64,000 bases of DNA from contig WHUZ01000011.1 of assembly GCA_015179045.1 (NCBI GenBank), positions 186,001-250,000 on the forward strand, written 5' to 3'. This DNA comes from Kalaharituber pfeilii (Eukaryota > Ascomycota > Pezizomycetes > Pezizales > Pezizaceae). A program made the translations under genes and the position numbers. Of this stretch, positions 48,985 through 58,598 are shown piece by piece (within the stretch, counting starts at the first letter, position 1; each line of letters starts with the position of its first letter). The notes under the pieces were generated by a model. It was not told the origin of the DNA and searched no databases. It saw only the letters and a list, made by a program, of their open reading frames with translations.

Positions 48985-49353
48985 TGTAACGGGAAAGGGA
49001 TGGGGATATCTGCCCGACTCGTGAGGCTGTTAGTGACCATTTGGCCTGATCAACCGATAGCTACAGCAGAGCAATGCATTGACAGGTTGGGGCACGGAAG
49101 CGTATCACAAGCAGAGCACATGGACGAGTAACAGATAAGCGTTGCGGCACTGAGTGGCAGGAGTAACGTAGGGTTGTTGAGCACAGCCTTAGTCATACCT
49201 ACTAAGACCTTGATATTGATTGTTAAACATAGATAGCATAAGCAATAGAATAGACAGTATGCACGCGCAGGGAGCTGGCTATATACCTAGGTATGGAGGC
49301 CTCCCGGCCTCGAAGATGTGGTCAAGCTCTAAGGTTGTTCTAAGTTAAACTTT

Positions 49354-49416
49354 GCCCTGCCATGGCGAACAGCTACAAGCGGGGTCACGTGATAAAAAAA
49401 AAAAAAAAAAAAAAAA
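49354..49416 (+). mobile_element. short retroelement tail (type B), 12-bp duplication
   Basis: 63-bp insert GCCCTGCCATGGCGAACAGC, then TACAAGCGGGGTCACGTGAT and an A-run. Flanked by AAGTTAAACTTT at 49342-49353 and 49417-49428. It sits within the solo LTR. Confidence 0.88.
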
Positions 49417-49483
49417 AAGTTAAACTTTCACCTTAGTTAAGTCTGGTTACGAGACTACACCTTAGCTACATTATCGTAGGCTC

Positions 49484-49532
49484 TTTTTTTTTAATCATGT
49501 AACCCCGCTTGCAGCTATTCACCACGGCAGGG
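49484..49532 (-). mobile_element. short retroelement tail (type B), reversed, 15-bp duplication
   Basis: The T-run followed by AATCATGTAACCCCGCTTGC is the reverse of the type B sequence. Flanked by CATTATCGTAGGCTC at 49469-49483 and 49533-49547. It sits within the solo LTR. Confidence 0.88.
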
Positions 49533-49562
49533 CATTATCGTAGGCTCCGTAACAAGATCTTG

Positions 49563-49615
49563 CTCGCCATAGCCCAAAGGGCGGCATGCGAGTACTGATA
49601 TTTAAAAAAAAAAAA
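49563..49615 (+). mobile_element. short LINE tail (type A), 12-bp duplication
   Basis: CTCGCCATAGCCCAAAGGGC, GGCATGCGAGTACTGATATT and an A-run, flanked by AACAAGATCTTG at 49551-49562 and 49616-49627. The left duplication overlaps the start of the solo LTR. Confidence 0.88.
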
Positions 49616-49868
49616 AACAAGATCTTGGTACATGCAATGTGTACAGTTTCTAAGCTGGATGAATTCTTCTATCTATATATTCTGTTTCAAATGATGCATG
49701 ATTACAAGTAACAATTCAACTCTACAGGGCTAGGATCATACTCTGGTACTTGTATAAGTGAATTACTGCAACCAGACTAGAATTACTGTAAAATACCATA
49801 AGTACTGATTTGGGTTAGGTTGAACACCCAACGAACTGCAAATTAGTCTTCGCCTAGGCCAACTATAT

Positions 49869-49930
49869 GCCCTGCCATGGCGAACAGCTGCAAGCGGGGT
49901 CACGTGATAAAAAAAAAAAAAAAAAAAAAA
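49869..49930 (+). mobile_element. short retroelement tail (type B), 13-bp duplication
   Basis: GCCCTGCCATGGCGAACAGC, TGCAAGCGGGGTCACGTGAT and an A-run, flanked by AGGCCAACTATAT at 49856-49868 and 49931-49943. Confidence 0.88.
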
Positions 49931-49969
49931 AGGCCAACTATATATACTAAGTTGACATGACTTTCACGG

Positions 49970-50467
49970 AGTCATTGCCCTAACATGGCTGAGGAAGGCA
50001 ATTAAGGCACACCATACTGACTTAGAAGACGAGGCCTCGAAGGAAGGTTTCCAACTAGACAAGAAAAAGTTATCAACGGACTATCAAGATCAGGGGAAGT
50101 GGGTATCTCGGAAGGTAAGGAAATGGCTGGAATCAGACAACAAGGAGTTAGGCGAGACAACGGGCATCAGGTGGCTCCGGAAAAAGACCACTTTGATAGA
50201 CGAAGGAAAGAAGACAAGTTCGGTGGTTCTATACCTAAAGACACAGAGGGAGGTTGGGAAGGTCAGGCTTGGAGGAAGATGGTTGCGTTCGGAGACGTAC
50301 GAGCAGGACAGAGGGAAGAAGTAGGCTCGACGCTTCTCCTCACCCCACCCGAATCACTTTGAATACCTCGGGAATCACATGTAGTTAATCTAGTTAGTGT
50401 GTTACCTTTTTCTTTTCCTCTAATATATACCTCGCCATAGGCCACAGGGCGGCATGCGAGTAATGAA

Positions 50468-50505
<38 letters not shown>
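49970..50505 (+). mobile_element. LINE remnant: ORF1-like piece joined to a type A tail
   Basis: A frame ending at about 50322 reads GIRWLRKKTTLIDEGKKTSS and VRLGGRWLRSETYEQDRGKK, the pattern of Tad-like LINE ORF1 (gag) proteins before the zinc knuckles. Only about 110 bases later comes the LINE 3' signature GCCATAGGCCACAGGGCGGC and a ~37-base A-run (50469-50505). ORF2 (about 3 kb in Tad-like elements) is missing between them. Left boundary and target duplication were not found, so the 5' limit is approximate. Confidence 0.6.
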
Positions 50506-50508
<3 letters not shown>

Positions 50509-50541
50509 CGCTAGGAGTAGTGGCCCGGACTGGCCATGCGT

Positions 50542-50561
50542 AGAGTCTGGGCACGACAACA
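50542..50561 (-). mobile_element. 20-bp footprint of the TIR element, 9-bp duplication
   Basis: AGAGTCTGGGCACGACAACA resembles the outer 20 bases of the right terminus at 12091 (two mismatches) and is flanked by GCCATGCGT at 50533-50541 and 50562-50570, an exact 9-bp duplication. Only one terminus remains. Confidence 0.75.
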
Positions 50562-50570
50562 GCCATGCGT

Positions 50571-51230
50571 CACAATATATACCCGAGATCGCAATATGCA
50601 GAACTTACCAGCGAGCCAGCTGGAGAATTCGTGATTGAATAATACTTACTAGTCACACCGCTTAGTACCACTCAAGTTAGTTTGAGCCAAATTGCATGGC
50701 CCGTGAACGGGATTCCTACATGCCGCATGTTGACGTATGAAATCAAAAGTTCAAAACTTGTTATATGTCTTGTATGCCTGAGCAGATGTAATAATAATCG
50801 AGTACTTGGTATTGATCATACCAATTGCCTCGAGGCCCCCAATGACCGCTCCAACAGACTCCAGAGGTCGAGCTCTTAACTCGGTAGTCATGGCCGCGGT
50901 AGAAATACTTGGAATCTAATACGACGCAAGCATCAACCAAATAACAGTATCGGCACCACATTGCTTCTCCCGCCACTTGCTATCCGTCTCAAAACGGTAG
51001 GAGCGAGAATGACTACGCCATGCCAACAAGACCGGAATGACGCGGTTCGATTTCCTCTTTGGCCTATCCAGACTAATCACGAGCCGGGATTGGGATATGC
51101 ATGCACAGTCTCTGTGGGAGGTGTATATCTGGATTGGAGACTGATACCATTGTGAATAATACTTCATACATGCAAAGTATCCATCAAAGTGCTTACGTAG
51201 GCACTGCCCACTCATCAATTTCACCATATA
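50571..51230. other. intergenic, no supported gene
   Basis: Short frames on both strands with no recognisable domain. Confidence 0.4.
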
Positions 51231-51242
51231 GACGCTTAGTTT

Positions 51243-51634
51243 TTTTTTTTTTTTTTTTTTTTTTTTTCGCATGGCTATGGCGAGGGTTTCTCAGTACATA
51301 AGAGAAAAAGAAATGAAAGGAAAATAGGGAAAAGAAGTCAGTAAAGAAATTGGTCTCCATCTTCTACTGGTCCGCCTAACGCAATAGTCCCGCCACGGTG
51401 TCCCCTTCACCTTCGCCTGCCTCCGGTGGTGGGCGAATCGCATCCAGCTCGCCCGGCCATCTCCTTCTCCATGTACTGCACCTGTCCCAAATGTGCGACG
51501 TTGTCTCCTCCTCTTCCCCGCACCATAGGCACTCCGGTCCGTCCGCCTCCCGACCTTGTGTCTGCATGCTCACAGGCTTTTTACCCCCCATGAGACCCGC
51601 CAGGGTACGTACTTCGAAACTCAGCCTCTATTAG
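51243..51634 (-). mobile_element. 5'-truncated Tad-like LINE with 12-bp duplication
   Basis: The T-run at 51241-51267 is the A-tail. Upstream on the minus strand are the tail signature CTCGCCATAGCCATGCG and the ORF2 C-terminus with GPECLWCGEEEETTSHIWDR, WRRRWPGELDAI and a stop at 51376. GACGCTTAGTTT flanks the insert at 51231-51242 and 51635-51646. About 390 bp of the element survive, with an intact C-terminal reading frame, so it is probably young. Confidence 0.88.
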
Positions 51635-51646
51635 GACGCTTAGTTT

Positions 51647-53635
51647 ATTTACACCTCAATCTAACGTATTCGTCCGTGATATTGTTCATGCTTTATCCAA
51701 GGCACTTAGAGCAGAAAGGATACCATAGCGTTCGTCGCTCATGCAGGAGCCTACTCACACTCGATCTCCCAGAAGGTGGTTACGAGTTGTGCAGGTATGT
51801 AGCACAGTCACTGTTTCGCTTGCTTGATTGCAGAGCGCTACCATGCACCAGGATTCTGAAACTTCTCCGCAGGAAAAATTGCCCGAACGTACTAGGAAAG
51901 GGCAGACTTCATCCGATGAAACTGCCCTCCCCACTGTGCCCGCTTAATGACACGCGTACGCTTAAGGCCAGTGAAACAGCTGCAAGTCATCCGACAGAAC
52001 GTACAGTACTCGTGCATCATGGCACTGAGACATGTGGCAAAGGAGGTAGCATTATTATAGTTGCTCCATAATGAATCTATATATCTCTGATAAGAGTCCC
52101 TCGACATGTAATCACACGTTTACTCCAAGACTTCGCCTTCATGTTCAACTGCAAATGCAAGAAGCATTAGGGGTGGTTAGGAGGAATTGGGATCACCGAT
52201 ATTTATTCAGGAGACGGCGGCTACCTTGACGGTAATCTTTATCTGTGAGATCTAGACAGACCCTCCGTCTCACAGTGAATGTCTCAAACTACCAGCTGGG
52301 AACTTCGCTGACATTTGGTTACTTAGAAACAGAGGGTGAATTCGACCATGATATCATAAAGCTTAATTTCTTTTTTTTTTTTCTTTTTTATATCAGTGAT
52401 CGCGTGCCGCCCTGGGGACTATGGCGATATAAAGCTTAATGCCAGAACAAATCTCAGGATCCCACGGTTACAAGCTGTATATGTAACACCCCAGGAATTC
52501 ATCGAATCGGCAAAAGCCTAGCTCTTTCAGTCACGAGTTGCTTGAGGCGTTCATTTAGCAGCACGCCATAATCATCTACACACATGCACCAAAGGAGCGC
52601 TACATAACCATTCATTCTAACAAGCAAAATTCTAGCTGCATGATCTACCAGACACCGAGTCAAGTTGTTCCTATTGCAAGCCTACGCCAACAGAGAATTG
52701 CGGTGTGCTACTTTGATCGCTACTCATTCGGGGCCCCCGAAACTCGTATTCAGTTTGATGGAATGCCCCACAAGCAATGGTAATATGGTCAATCAGTAAC
52801 AACACCTACACATCTAAATGGTGCAGCAAGCAGCTGTTGCATTATGATAATGTCAAAACGTACCTTTCAGACATAGAAATCGACAGCTGATCTACGCAAA
52901 CGAGGACGATAGGTTCATCGGTCCAAAGTTGTATTAAGCTTAACAAGCCGGGTGAGAATGACTTATCCAGTTATAAACGTCGATTTTATTAAGAAAACAT
53001 AATATGACGAACACCAGCGTGCGGTGCTAGTTATGCCTGAGCATGCTGGTGCAGGTTAGTATGGCTGCCACAAGCGCGTCAACTTTCACGCATACATGGA
53101 GAAGTGACTCGAGACCGTAATTTCTCTTTGTTCATTTCTAGTGCGACCAATAGATAACCTACAATAGCTCTGGATTATCACAAAATATCTCAGTCTTGCA
53201 TTTTCCCGCATTCATGAAACACATACTGAATCGATAAATCGAGACCGCGTAGTTTTAACCTGAGACTCTACCCAACAAGGCAGTCAGGTTTTACCCTGCC
53301 TGGTTTAGTTGTGTCTGGGGTATCATAACCCTCATAACGGCTAAAGCCGAAAAGAGATATTTCTGGTATCGAGCATCGACTCAACAGCTAGCTATTCGAG
53401 ACGATAAATAAGTTAGATAACAACATATGAAGGCATGGGGGAACCCGACATCGGATATTGTTTATTCTTGACCTTTTCTGTGTCAGTTATGCGTAATTGG
53501 CCTTCGGGTCGACTGACACCGAAGACCGAATGCGCTAAGCAAGGCGAGATTTTTCGGTTTTGGCGGATCCTGTGGATAATCCACCACATGATGTCTGGAG
53601 TCAGTTCGCTATGATACTCGATATCATTTTGACAC
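51647..53635. other. intergenic, no supported gene
   Basis: No coding content recognised apart from the LINE tail at 52368-52428. Confidence 0.4.
52368..52428 (-). mobile_element. short LINE tail (type A), reversed, 12-bp duplication
   Basis: A T-rich run is followed by ATATCAGTGATCGCGTGCCG and CCCTGGGGACTATGGCGAT, the reverse complement of the type A tail. Flanked by ATAAAGCTTAAT at 52356-52367 and 52429-52440. Confidence 0.86.
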
Positions 53636-53637
53636 TA

Positions 53638-54166
53638 CAGTCTAACCTTGCTATATCATACCGGACAGGTAAAAAACTTTTCATCCGGTATAGCAAGGTT
53701 CCGGTATAGGTAAAATGCTTGGCAGCTGTAAAAGGGGGTTGGCAAAATTTGTATAAAAATTACTAGGGTAGGAAGTAAACTAGTGTAGCAAAAATTAACT
53801 CAGTTCAAGTCTATTCAATATTCATCACTCTCACCATCTAGAAAAGCATCGAGTCTTAAAAGTTCTAGTGAGCATCAAATACGCAAGCATCGACTAGAGC
53901 CAAAACATGCAACTCTGACTGTTTCTCTGAAAGACTATCAATTCACACAAAAAATGCTTCAGACTCTACAGACATGGTTCCAGTCTTCCAGCAGCAGCAG
54001 CAGCAGCGACAGCAGTGGTAGCAGCAACGGCAACAGCTGTGGTGGCAGCAGCGATAGCAAGTGATAAGCAGCGGTGACAGCAGGTTTATCGATGGCAGCA
54101 GTAATGGCAGCAAGTAGTGGTAACAGTGACGGCGACCGAGTGGTAAACAACAAGACTAAGTGGTAA
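53638..54166 (+). mobile_element. pogo/Tc1-like MITE, copy 4, right end missing
   Basis: Left end CAGTCTAACCTTGCTATATC preceded by TA (53636-53637), then sequence matching copy 1 closely (GGTAGGAAGTAAACTAGTG, the AGC-rich block 53988-54130, ACAAGACTAAGTGGTAA). Similarity stops near 54166, before the right-hand GTCCGGTATAGC motifs. A reversed type B tail follows at 54206. Confidence 0.8.
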
Positions 54167-54205
54167 AGTGGGGCCCCATCAGGCTGTATCATAGACAGAG
54201 ATACC

Positions 54206-54261
54206 TTTTCTTTTTTTCTTTTTTATATCACGTAACCCCGCTTGCAGCTGTTCGACATGGC
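54206..54261 (-). mobile_element. short retroelement tail (type B), reversed
   Basis: A T-rich run is followed by ATATCACGTAACCCCGCTTG and CAGCTGTTCGACATGGCAG, the reverse of the type B tail. A short possible duplication (CAGAGA) is too weak to call. Confidence 0.7.
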
Positions 54262-55025
54262 AGAGACACTTGAGAGAGGTCCCTACGTGCACTCGCTTCG
54301 CTTGGGGGTCGATGGGTCGATACATTGTGAGGGGGGGTCTGGCGTAATGGCTGCCGAGAGATTAAGCGAGTCAATGATTATTTTTTTCGTGATGGTGTTG
54401 TGCTTTTTGTGGCTTTTCCAACAGTACATAAGCTTATTTCTTAAGGGTTATCTGCTTGGTGCGGCTTGACGCTGTGTGGAGTTCGGATGGTGTGGCAAGA
54501 GAGCCCTGCACATTTGCAAGCGAGGTAGCTATCCCACAGTACCCATCCCGCTTTTTTCCCGTCATGATCACCGTCTGCCATCTTCCCACGTTGGCTTCTA
54601 GCAATGGGGGTGTCTCGGGCTGCCGGTGTATCGGTGTCCTAAGCTAAACCTCTCCTATTAGTACTGCTAACAATTAGAATGCATATTTTAGCTGCTATTG
54701 CATTGTAGAATCATCCTCACTATAATTGGGGTAGTGATTCCTGATCGCATATTGACCATGAAGGTATAAATAATCGTGTGGTGGTCGAAACGGAACTTCT
54801 TTGCATTGCTACTTACTTAGTTATCAGTACTGAGCGTAGGACGGCAGAGATTAATCAAGCTCCTCTTCACGCTTACTTCCTTAAACTGCGTCGCTTTCCT
54901 CTCTTTTCTATCTTTTCTCTTCTTTCTGTGCTTGAATTTTTATAGTGGAACCTGGTAAATCACGAAACGTAAAAACTGCAGACAGACCACCAGCTATCCT
55001 TCCACCATTTACCGTTTCAGTCATA
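54262..55025. promoter_or_regulatory. upstream region of rhamnonate dehydratase gene
   Basis: No gene. A TATA-like TATAAATAA lies at 54765-54773, about 250 bases before the start codon, and a pyrimidine-rich tract (CTTTCCTCTCTTTTCTATC) at about 54893-54926, the usual fungal signature near transcription starts. Confidence 0.5.
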
Positions 55026-56728
55026 ATGTCGGCGCAGAAACCCTTCCCAAGAATCAAGGAACTTCGCACCTATGTTGTCGGCGGAGTCGGCTCTGGAGGC
55101 GATTATCACAATGTTGCACGCGGCCATTGGTACGTTGCGCTTCTTTAAAGCGTTGTACATTGCAATGGTAAGAAAAATCTCTAACCTCTCATAGGCTTGT
55201 CGACAATCCCATTGCAAATCCCATGTCAAAATGGGAACAATACAGGAAATCGCGAACCTCATGGGGAATCAACGTTCTAGGTTCTTTTTGCATTGAAATA
55301 GTGTCCACTGATGGCACTACTGGATTCGCTACTGGATTCGGCGGTCCTCCTGCTTGCTGGATTGCTCATAAGCATTTTGAGCGCTTCCTCATTGGCGCCG
55401 ACCCAAGGCAAACAAACCTTCTCTGGGATCAGATGTTTCGGGCTTCCATGTATTATGGGCGCAAGGGTTTGGCAGTTGCTGTAATCAGCGTAATTGATCT
55501 CGCTTTATGGGATCTTGTTGGAAAAATTAGAGGGGAACCAGTATACCAGATGATAGGAGGTGCTACTCGCGACAAAATTGACTTTTACTGTACTACTCCC
55601 GACCCAGTGGCTGCGAAGAGAATGGGATTCTGGGGAGCCAAAGTGCCATTGCCCTATGGACCTGATGAGGGATATGCAGGTTTGTTGAAGAACTATGAGT
55701 TTCTGAAGAAGCACAGAGAGAGTGTCGGACCTGATTTCCCATTGATGGTCGATTGTTACATGGCTTTAAACGTTCCATACACCATCGAACTAGTGAAGAA
55801 ATGTTTGGACCTCAATATCAATTGGTGGGAGGAAGTTTTGCATCCTGATGATTATGATGGATTTAAGCAACTTAAACAAGCTCATCCCCAGCTCAAGTTT
55901 ACGACTGGTGAAGTAAAAAGCCGACACTCCTTTCAAATTGCGGTATAAAGCTGATAAATCAAAATAGCATGAATACTCAAAATATGGTTTTAGAAAACTC
56001 ATTGAGGGACGGAATATCGACATTGTACAGCCTGATGTGATGTGGGTAGGTGGCCTTACTGAGTTACTTAAGGTCACTGCTCAAGCGGCTGCATATGATA
56101 TTCCTGTTGTTCCACATGCGAGTGGGCCATACTCATATCACTACGTTATTTCACAACAAAACACTCCCTTCCAGGAGTATCTTGCGAACTCACCAGATGG
56201 ACAAACTGTCCTGCCTGTGTTTGGTGACCTATTCATCGACGAGCCTATTCCTTCTAATGGTGTTTTGGAGCTTGAGAAACTTGACAAGCCTGGATTTGGC
56301 TTGATTGTCAATCCAGCTGCGAGACTTTTAGATGCAAGGAGATTTTTGGAGCCGGGGGTTGCGGGGGTTGGCATGACCAAAGAGCTTGGTGAACCGGGTC
56401 CGCTTGCAAGCACTACCAGCGCAGGATTCGTCGCAGCAAAATGGGAAACTACCAGGACTGCCAGCGTCAGCACTAACAGCTCCTCAAGCTCTGGGGTAAT
56501 GGTAACTCCAACCAACGGGGCAACTAAATCGCCCGAGCCACATACTAAGAAGGATAAATTTAAGAAAAATGGTGAGTAGTGTCACACAATTTTTTTATTA
56601 CAATTCTACCTTCTCTACCACCAACATACCATGGTTGACATCTCAGTTTCTGGGTTACAGAGCGCGATGAGCTAATGGATGAAGCTGAGGAGGTGACAAA
56701 AAAGGGGTCCGCGGCAATTGCTCTTTGA
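55026..56728 (+). CDS. L-rhamnonate dehydratase (enolase superfamily)
   Basis: Dehydrates L-rhamnonate to 2-keto-3-deoxy-L-rhamnonate in cytosolic non-phosphorylative rhamnose breakdown (family knowledge). Four exons, 55026-55129, 55195-55912, 55968-56571 and 56661-56728, with introns of 65, 55 and 89 nt; 497 residues. The N-terminal capping domain carries RGHWLVDNPIANPMSKW. The barrel holds YYGRKGLAVAVISVIDLALW, the MGFWGAKVPLPYGP lysine region, metal ligands in MVDCYMAL, WWEEVLHPDD and TTGEHEY, IDIVQPDVMWVGG, and the catalytic histidine in VVPHASGPYSYH. These follow the RhamD order. The last ~75 residues, including a Ser/Thr-rich stretch and a fourth exon ending DEAEEVTKKGSAAIAL, extend beyond the barrel and look unstructured. 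Next downstream in the same direction is the rhamnose dehydrogenase-like gene. Confidence 0.93.
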
Positions 56729-57627
56729 GCTGAATTAGGCAAACTTTGGTACCGACTAGGGCTCCTAACGCTAGTCCTTCACCGCTACGCCGTCAAATGA
56801 CCACCTCCAACACCCACATCTGGAAAGCACGCAAGGTGCTATGTATAAATGAGATTCTATGCCTTGTCATCCCCATTTGTTTTGTTTAAGTTCTTTGTTC
56901 CATTAGTGCTGTACAGATAGCCGGAAAGCATGGTCTTTCCATATGTATGATAATTATGCGACCCGCTTGCTTGTTTTGCGTTCTTTTATTTTTATTTATT
57001 TTCTTTCTTGTATTTGATTTTTAACATAGTGATATTGAATCTCTGGGTACGAGAACAATTGAATCTGCGGGCAACATGTACCCGTGCGTTGCTGCCGATG
57101 CTATGTATGTCGCCAGTGGGCAGGGTATACGCAATGCCCACCGGCCCCAAAGTTCGCAGCACGCCATGTCGCTCTGGCGCTCGCTTGCGGCGGCTTCGGT
57201 GGATGTCGCGGCGAGCCGACAGGTGCAATGCTGTGCTGCAGCTGGCGGTGGCAACCACGTGTCCCGCAGCACTGCGGCGGTGGGAGGCGTGAAGGATGTT
57301 TAGTCATCGCCTCTCTCAGCCCTTATCCACCCCAAGCTTCCAGCTGTCGACCCTGCATAGCCAAATTCACTGCAATTGCCGCTCACCCGGTCCTGGTCAC
57401 AAGGGTCTTGCTTGGCCGAGAGATAACGGGACCGGTACGACTCACGGCGCACGCGTGTTTTATTCGGCCCGGTGGAATACAAAAAAGATACCCAACCCCG
57501 AGCGGGCCGTCACCACAGAAGCAGGAATATAAGGGCATCTCCGAAGAAAGCTAGCTCGCTAGCCCAGGTCAGGAGCCCCACCATAGCTTGCACCACCACC
57601 ATAGCACATATGCATACGTAACTCGAC
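56729..57627. promoter_or_regulatory. intergenic between dehydratase and SDR genes
   Basis: No gene; the overlapping GC-rich frames at 57000-57550 are on both strands and show no domain. Contains a transposon footprint (57034-57066) and, 100 bases before the next start, a TATA-like TATAAG at 57528-57533. Confidence 0.45.
57043..57057 (-). mobile_element. 15-bp footprint of the TIR element, 9-bp duplication
   Basis: CTGGGTACGAGAACA equals the outer 15 bases of the right terminus at 12077-12091 and is flanked by ATTGAATCT at 57034-57042 and 57058-57066, an exact 9-bp duplication. The rest of the element is absent. Confidence 0.85.
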
Positions 57628-58598
57628 ATGGCCTCTTCTGTCCCAGCCTCATCAGGAGTATCAACCAGTAGTGCAGCCCCTCAACTTCTTGCCGGTAAAA
57701 ATGCTATCATCACCGGCGGATCAACAGGGATTGGCCGAGCCATCGCCTTCGAATATGCTCGCCATGGATGCAATGTTTGTATCAATTACTTTGACCCGTA
57801 TCCCAGTACCGCTTCGCAACAGGCCGCCCTCGTTGCATCATTGCGGGCAGAGATTAATTCGCTGCCACAGCTTGTGAAGTTCCTTGCTATTGAAGGAGAC
57901 ATCAGCCAACCAGCTACCGGAACAACTCTGGTGCAACGTACAGTGGAAGAGTTCGGCGGTCTAGATATCTTCGTTTCTAATGCTGGTGTATGCAAGTTTC
58001 ATAACTTTCTTACCTTGCCACCTGACCTTCTCGAGCAGACAGTCTCTACAAACCTCATTGGTGCTTTCTATGCTGTGCAGGCGGCAGCAAGAGCAATGGT
58101 TGCCCAAGGCCGTGGAGGCAGCATAATTGGAATTTCAAGCATCTCGGCTTTGGTTGGTGGAGCCGGGCAGACTCATTATACGCCAACAAAAGCAGGCGTG
58201 CTGAGCTTGATGCAAAGTTGTGCTACTGCGCTGGGCAAGTACGGGATAAGGTGCAATGCCATTTTACCGGGTACGGTGAGAACACGGTTGAATGAAGAAG
58301 ACCTGCAGAAGGAGGAGAAGAGGAACTACATGGAAGGAAGGATACCGCTGGGGAGGCTGGGTGAGCCAGCGGATATAGCTGGGCCAGCAGTATTCCTGGG
58401 AAGTGACTTAAGCAAATATATGGTATGAGACGCTTCTTGTATGAGCACTGAGGTCATATGCTGACAATCTTATGCTTTCTTCAGAGCGGTGCACAATTGT
58501 TAGTTGGTAAGTCGATACCTACAAACCCGAGTCTGCTGAGGAAGATCATTAATCAATGTTGTGGGTCAGATGGCGGACTTTTTGTGAATCTTCAATAA
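57628..58598 (+). CDS. short-chain dehydrogenase, L-rhamnose 1-dehydrogenase-like
   Basis: Would oxidise L-rhamnose to its 1,4-lactone with NAD(P)+, the first pathway step. Exons 57628-58422, 58485-58506 and 58570-58598 (introns 62 and 63 nt) give 281 residues. The 22-nt middle exon is needed to reach the conserved end SGAQLLVDGGLFVNLQ. Rossmann motif AIITGGSTGIGRAIAFEYAR near residue 30, NAG in FVSNAGVC, the catalytic serine in ISSISALVGG and the YxxxK site in HYTPTKAG; IRCNAILPGTVRTRL and GEPADIAGPAVFLGSDLS follow. All catalytic SDR residues are present. Assignment to rhamnose dehydrogenase rests on the C-terminal DGGLFVNLQ end, the overall pattern and the neighbouring rhamnonate dehydratase. 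Other 3-ketoacyl-reductase-type SDRs are possible. Start ATG at 57628 gives a ~20-residue Ser/Ala-rich leader before the Rossmann fold. Confidence 0.88.

Larger units (their letters stand above)
48985..49554 (-). mobile_element. solo LTR on minus strand with nested insertions
   Basis: Read on the minus strand it starts TGTTACGGAGCCTACGATAA and ends CCGTTACA, and aligns over its length with the solo LTR at 18665-19040 (shared TATAGCCAGCTCCC, TTGCTTATGCTATCTATG and CTCTGCTTGTGATAC). Flanks are GGATC (48980-48984) and AGATC (49555-49559), a 4/5 match for a 5-bp duplication. Two short LINE-tail insertions at 49354-49416 and 49484-49532, each with its own duplication, interrupt it, so it predates them. 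Confidence 0.8.

Noticed and set aside
57000..57554. Several overlapping frames of 70-156 codons on both strands
   Set aside because: GC-rich sequence opens all frames at once; the region also contains a transposon scar and the SDR promoter.
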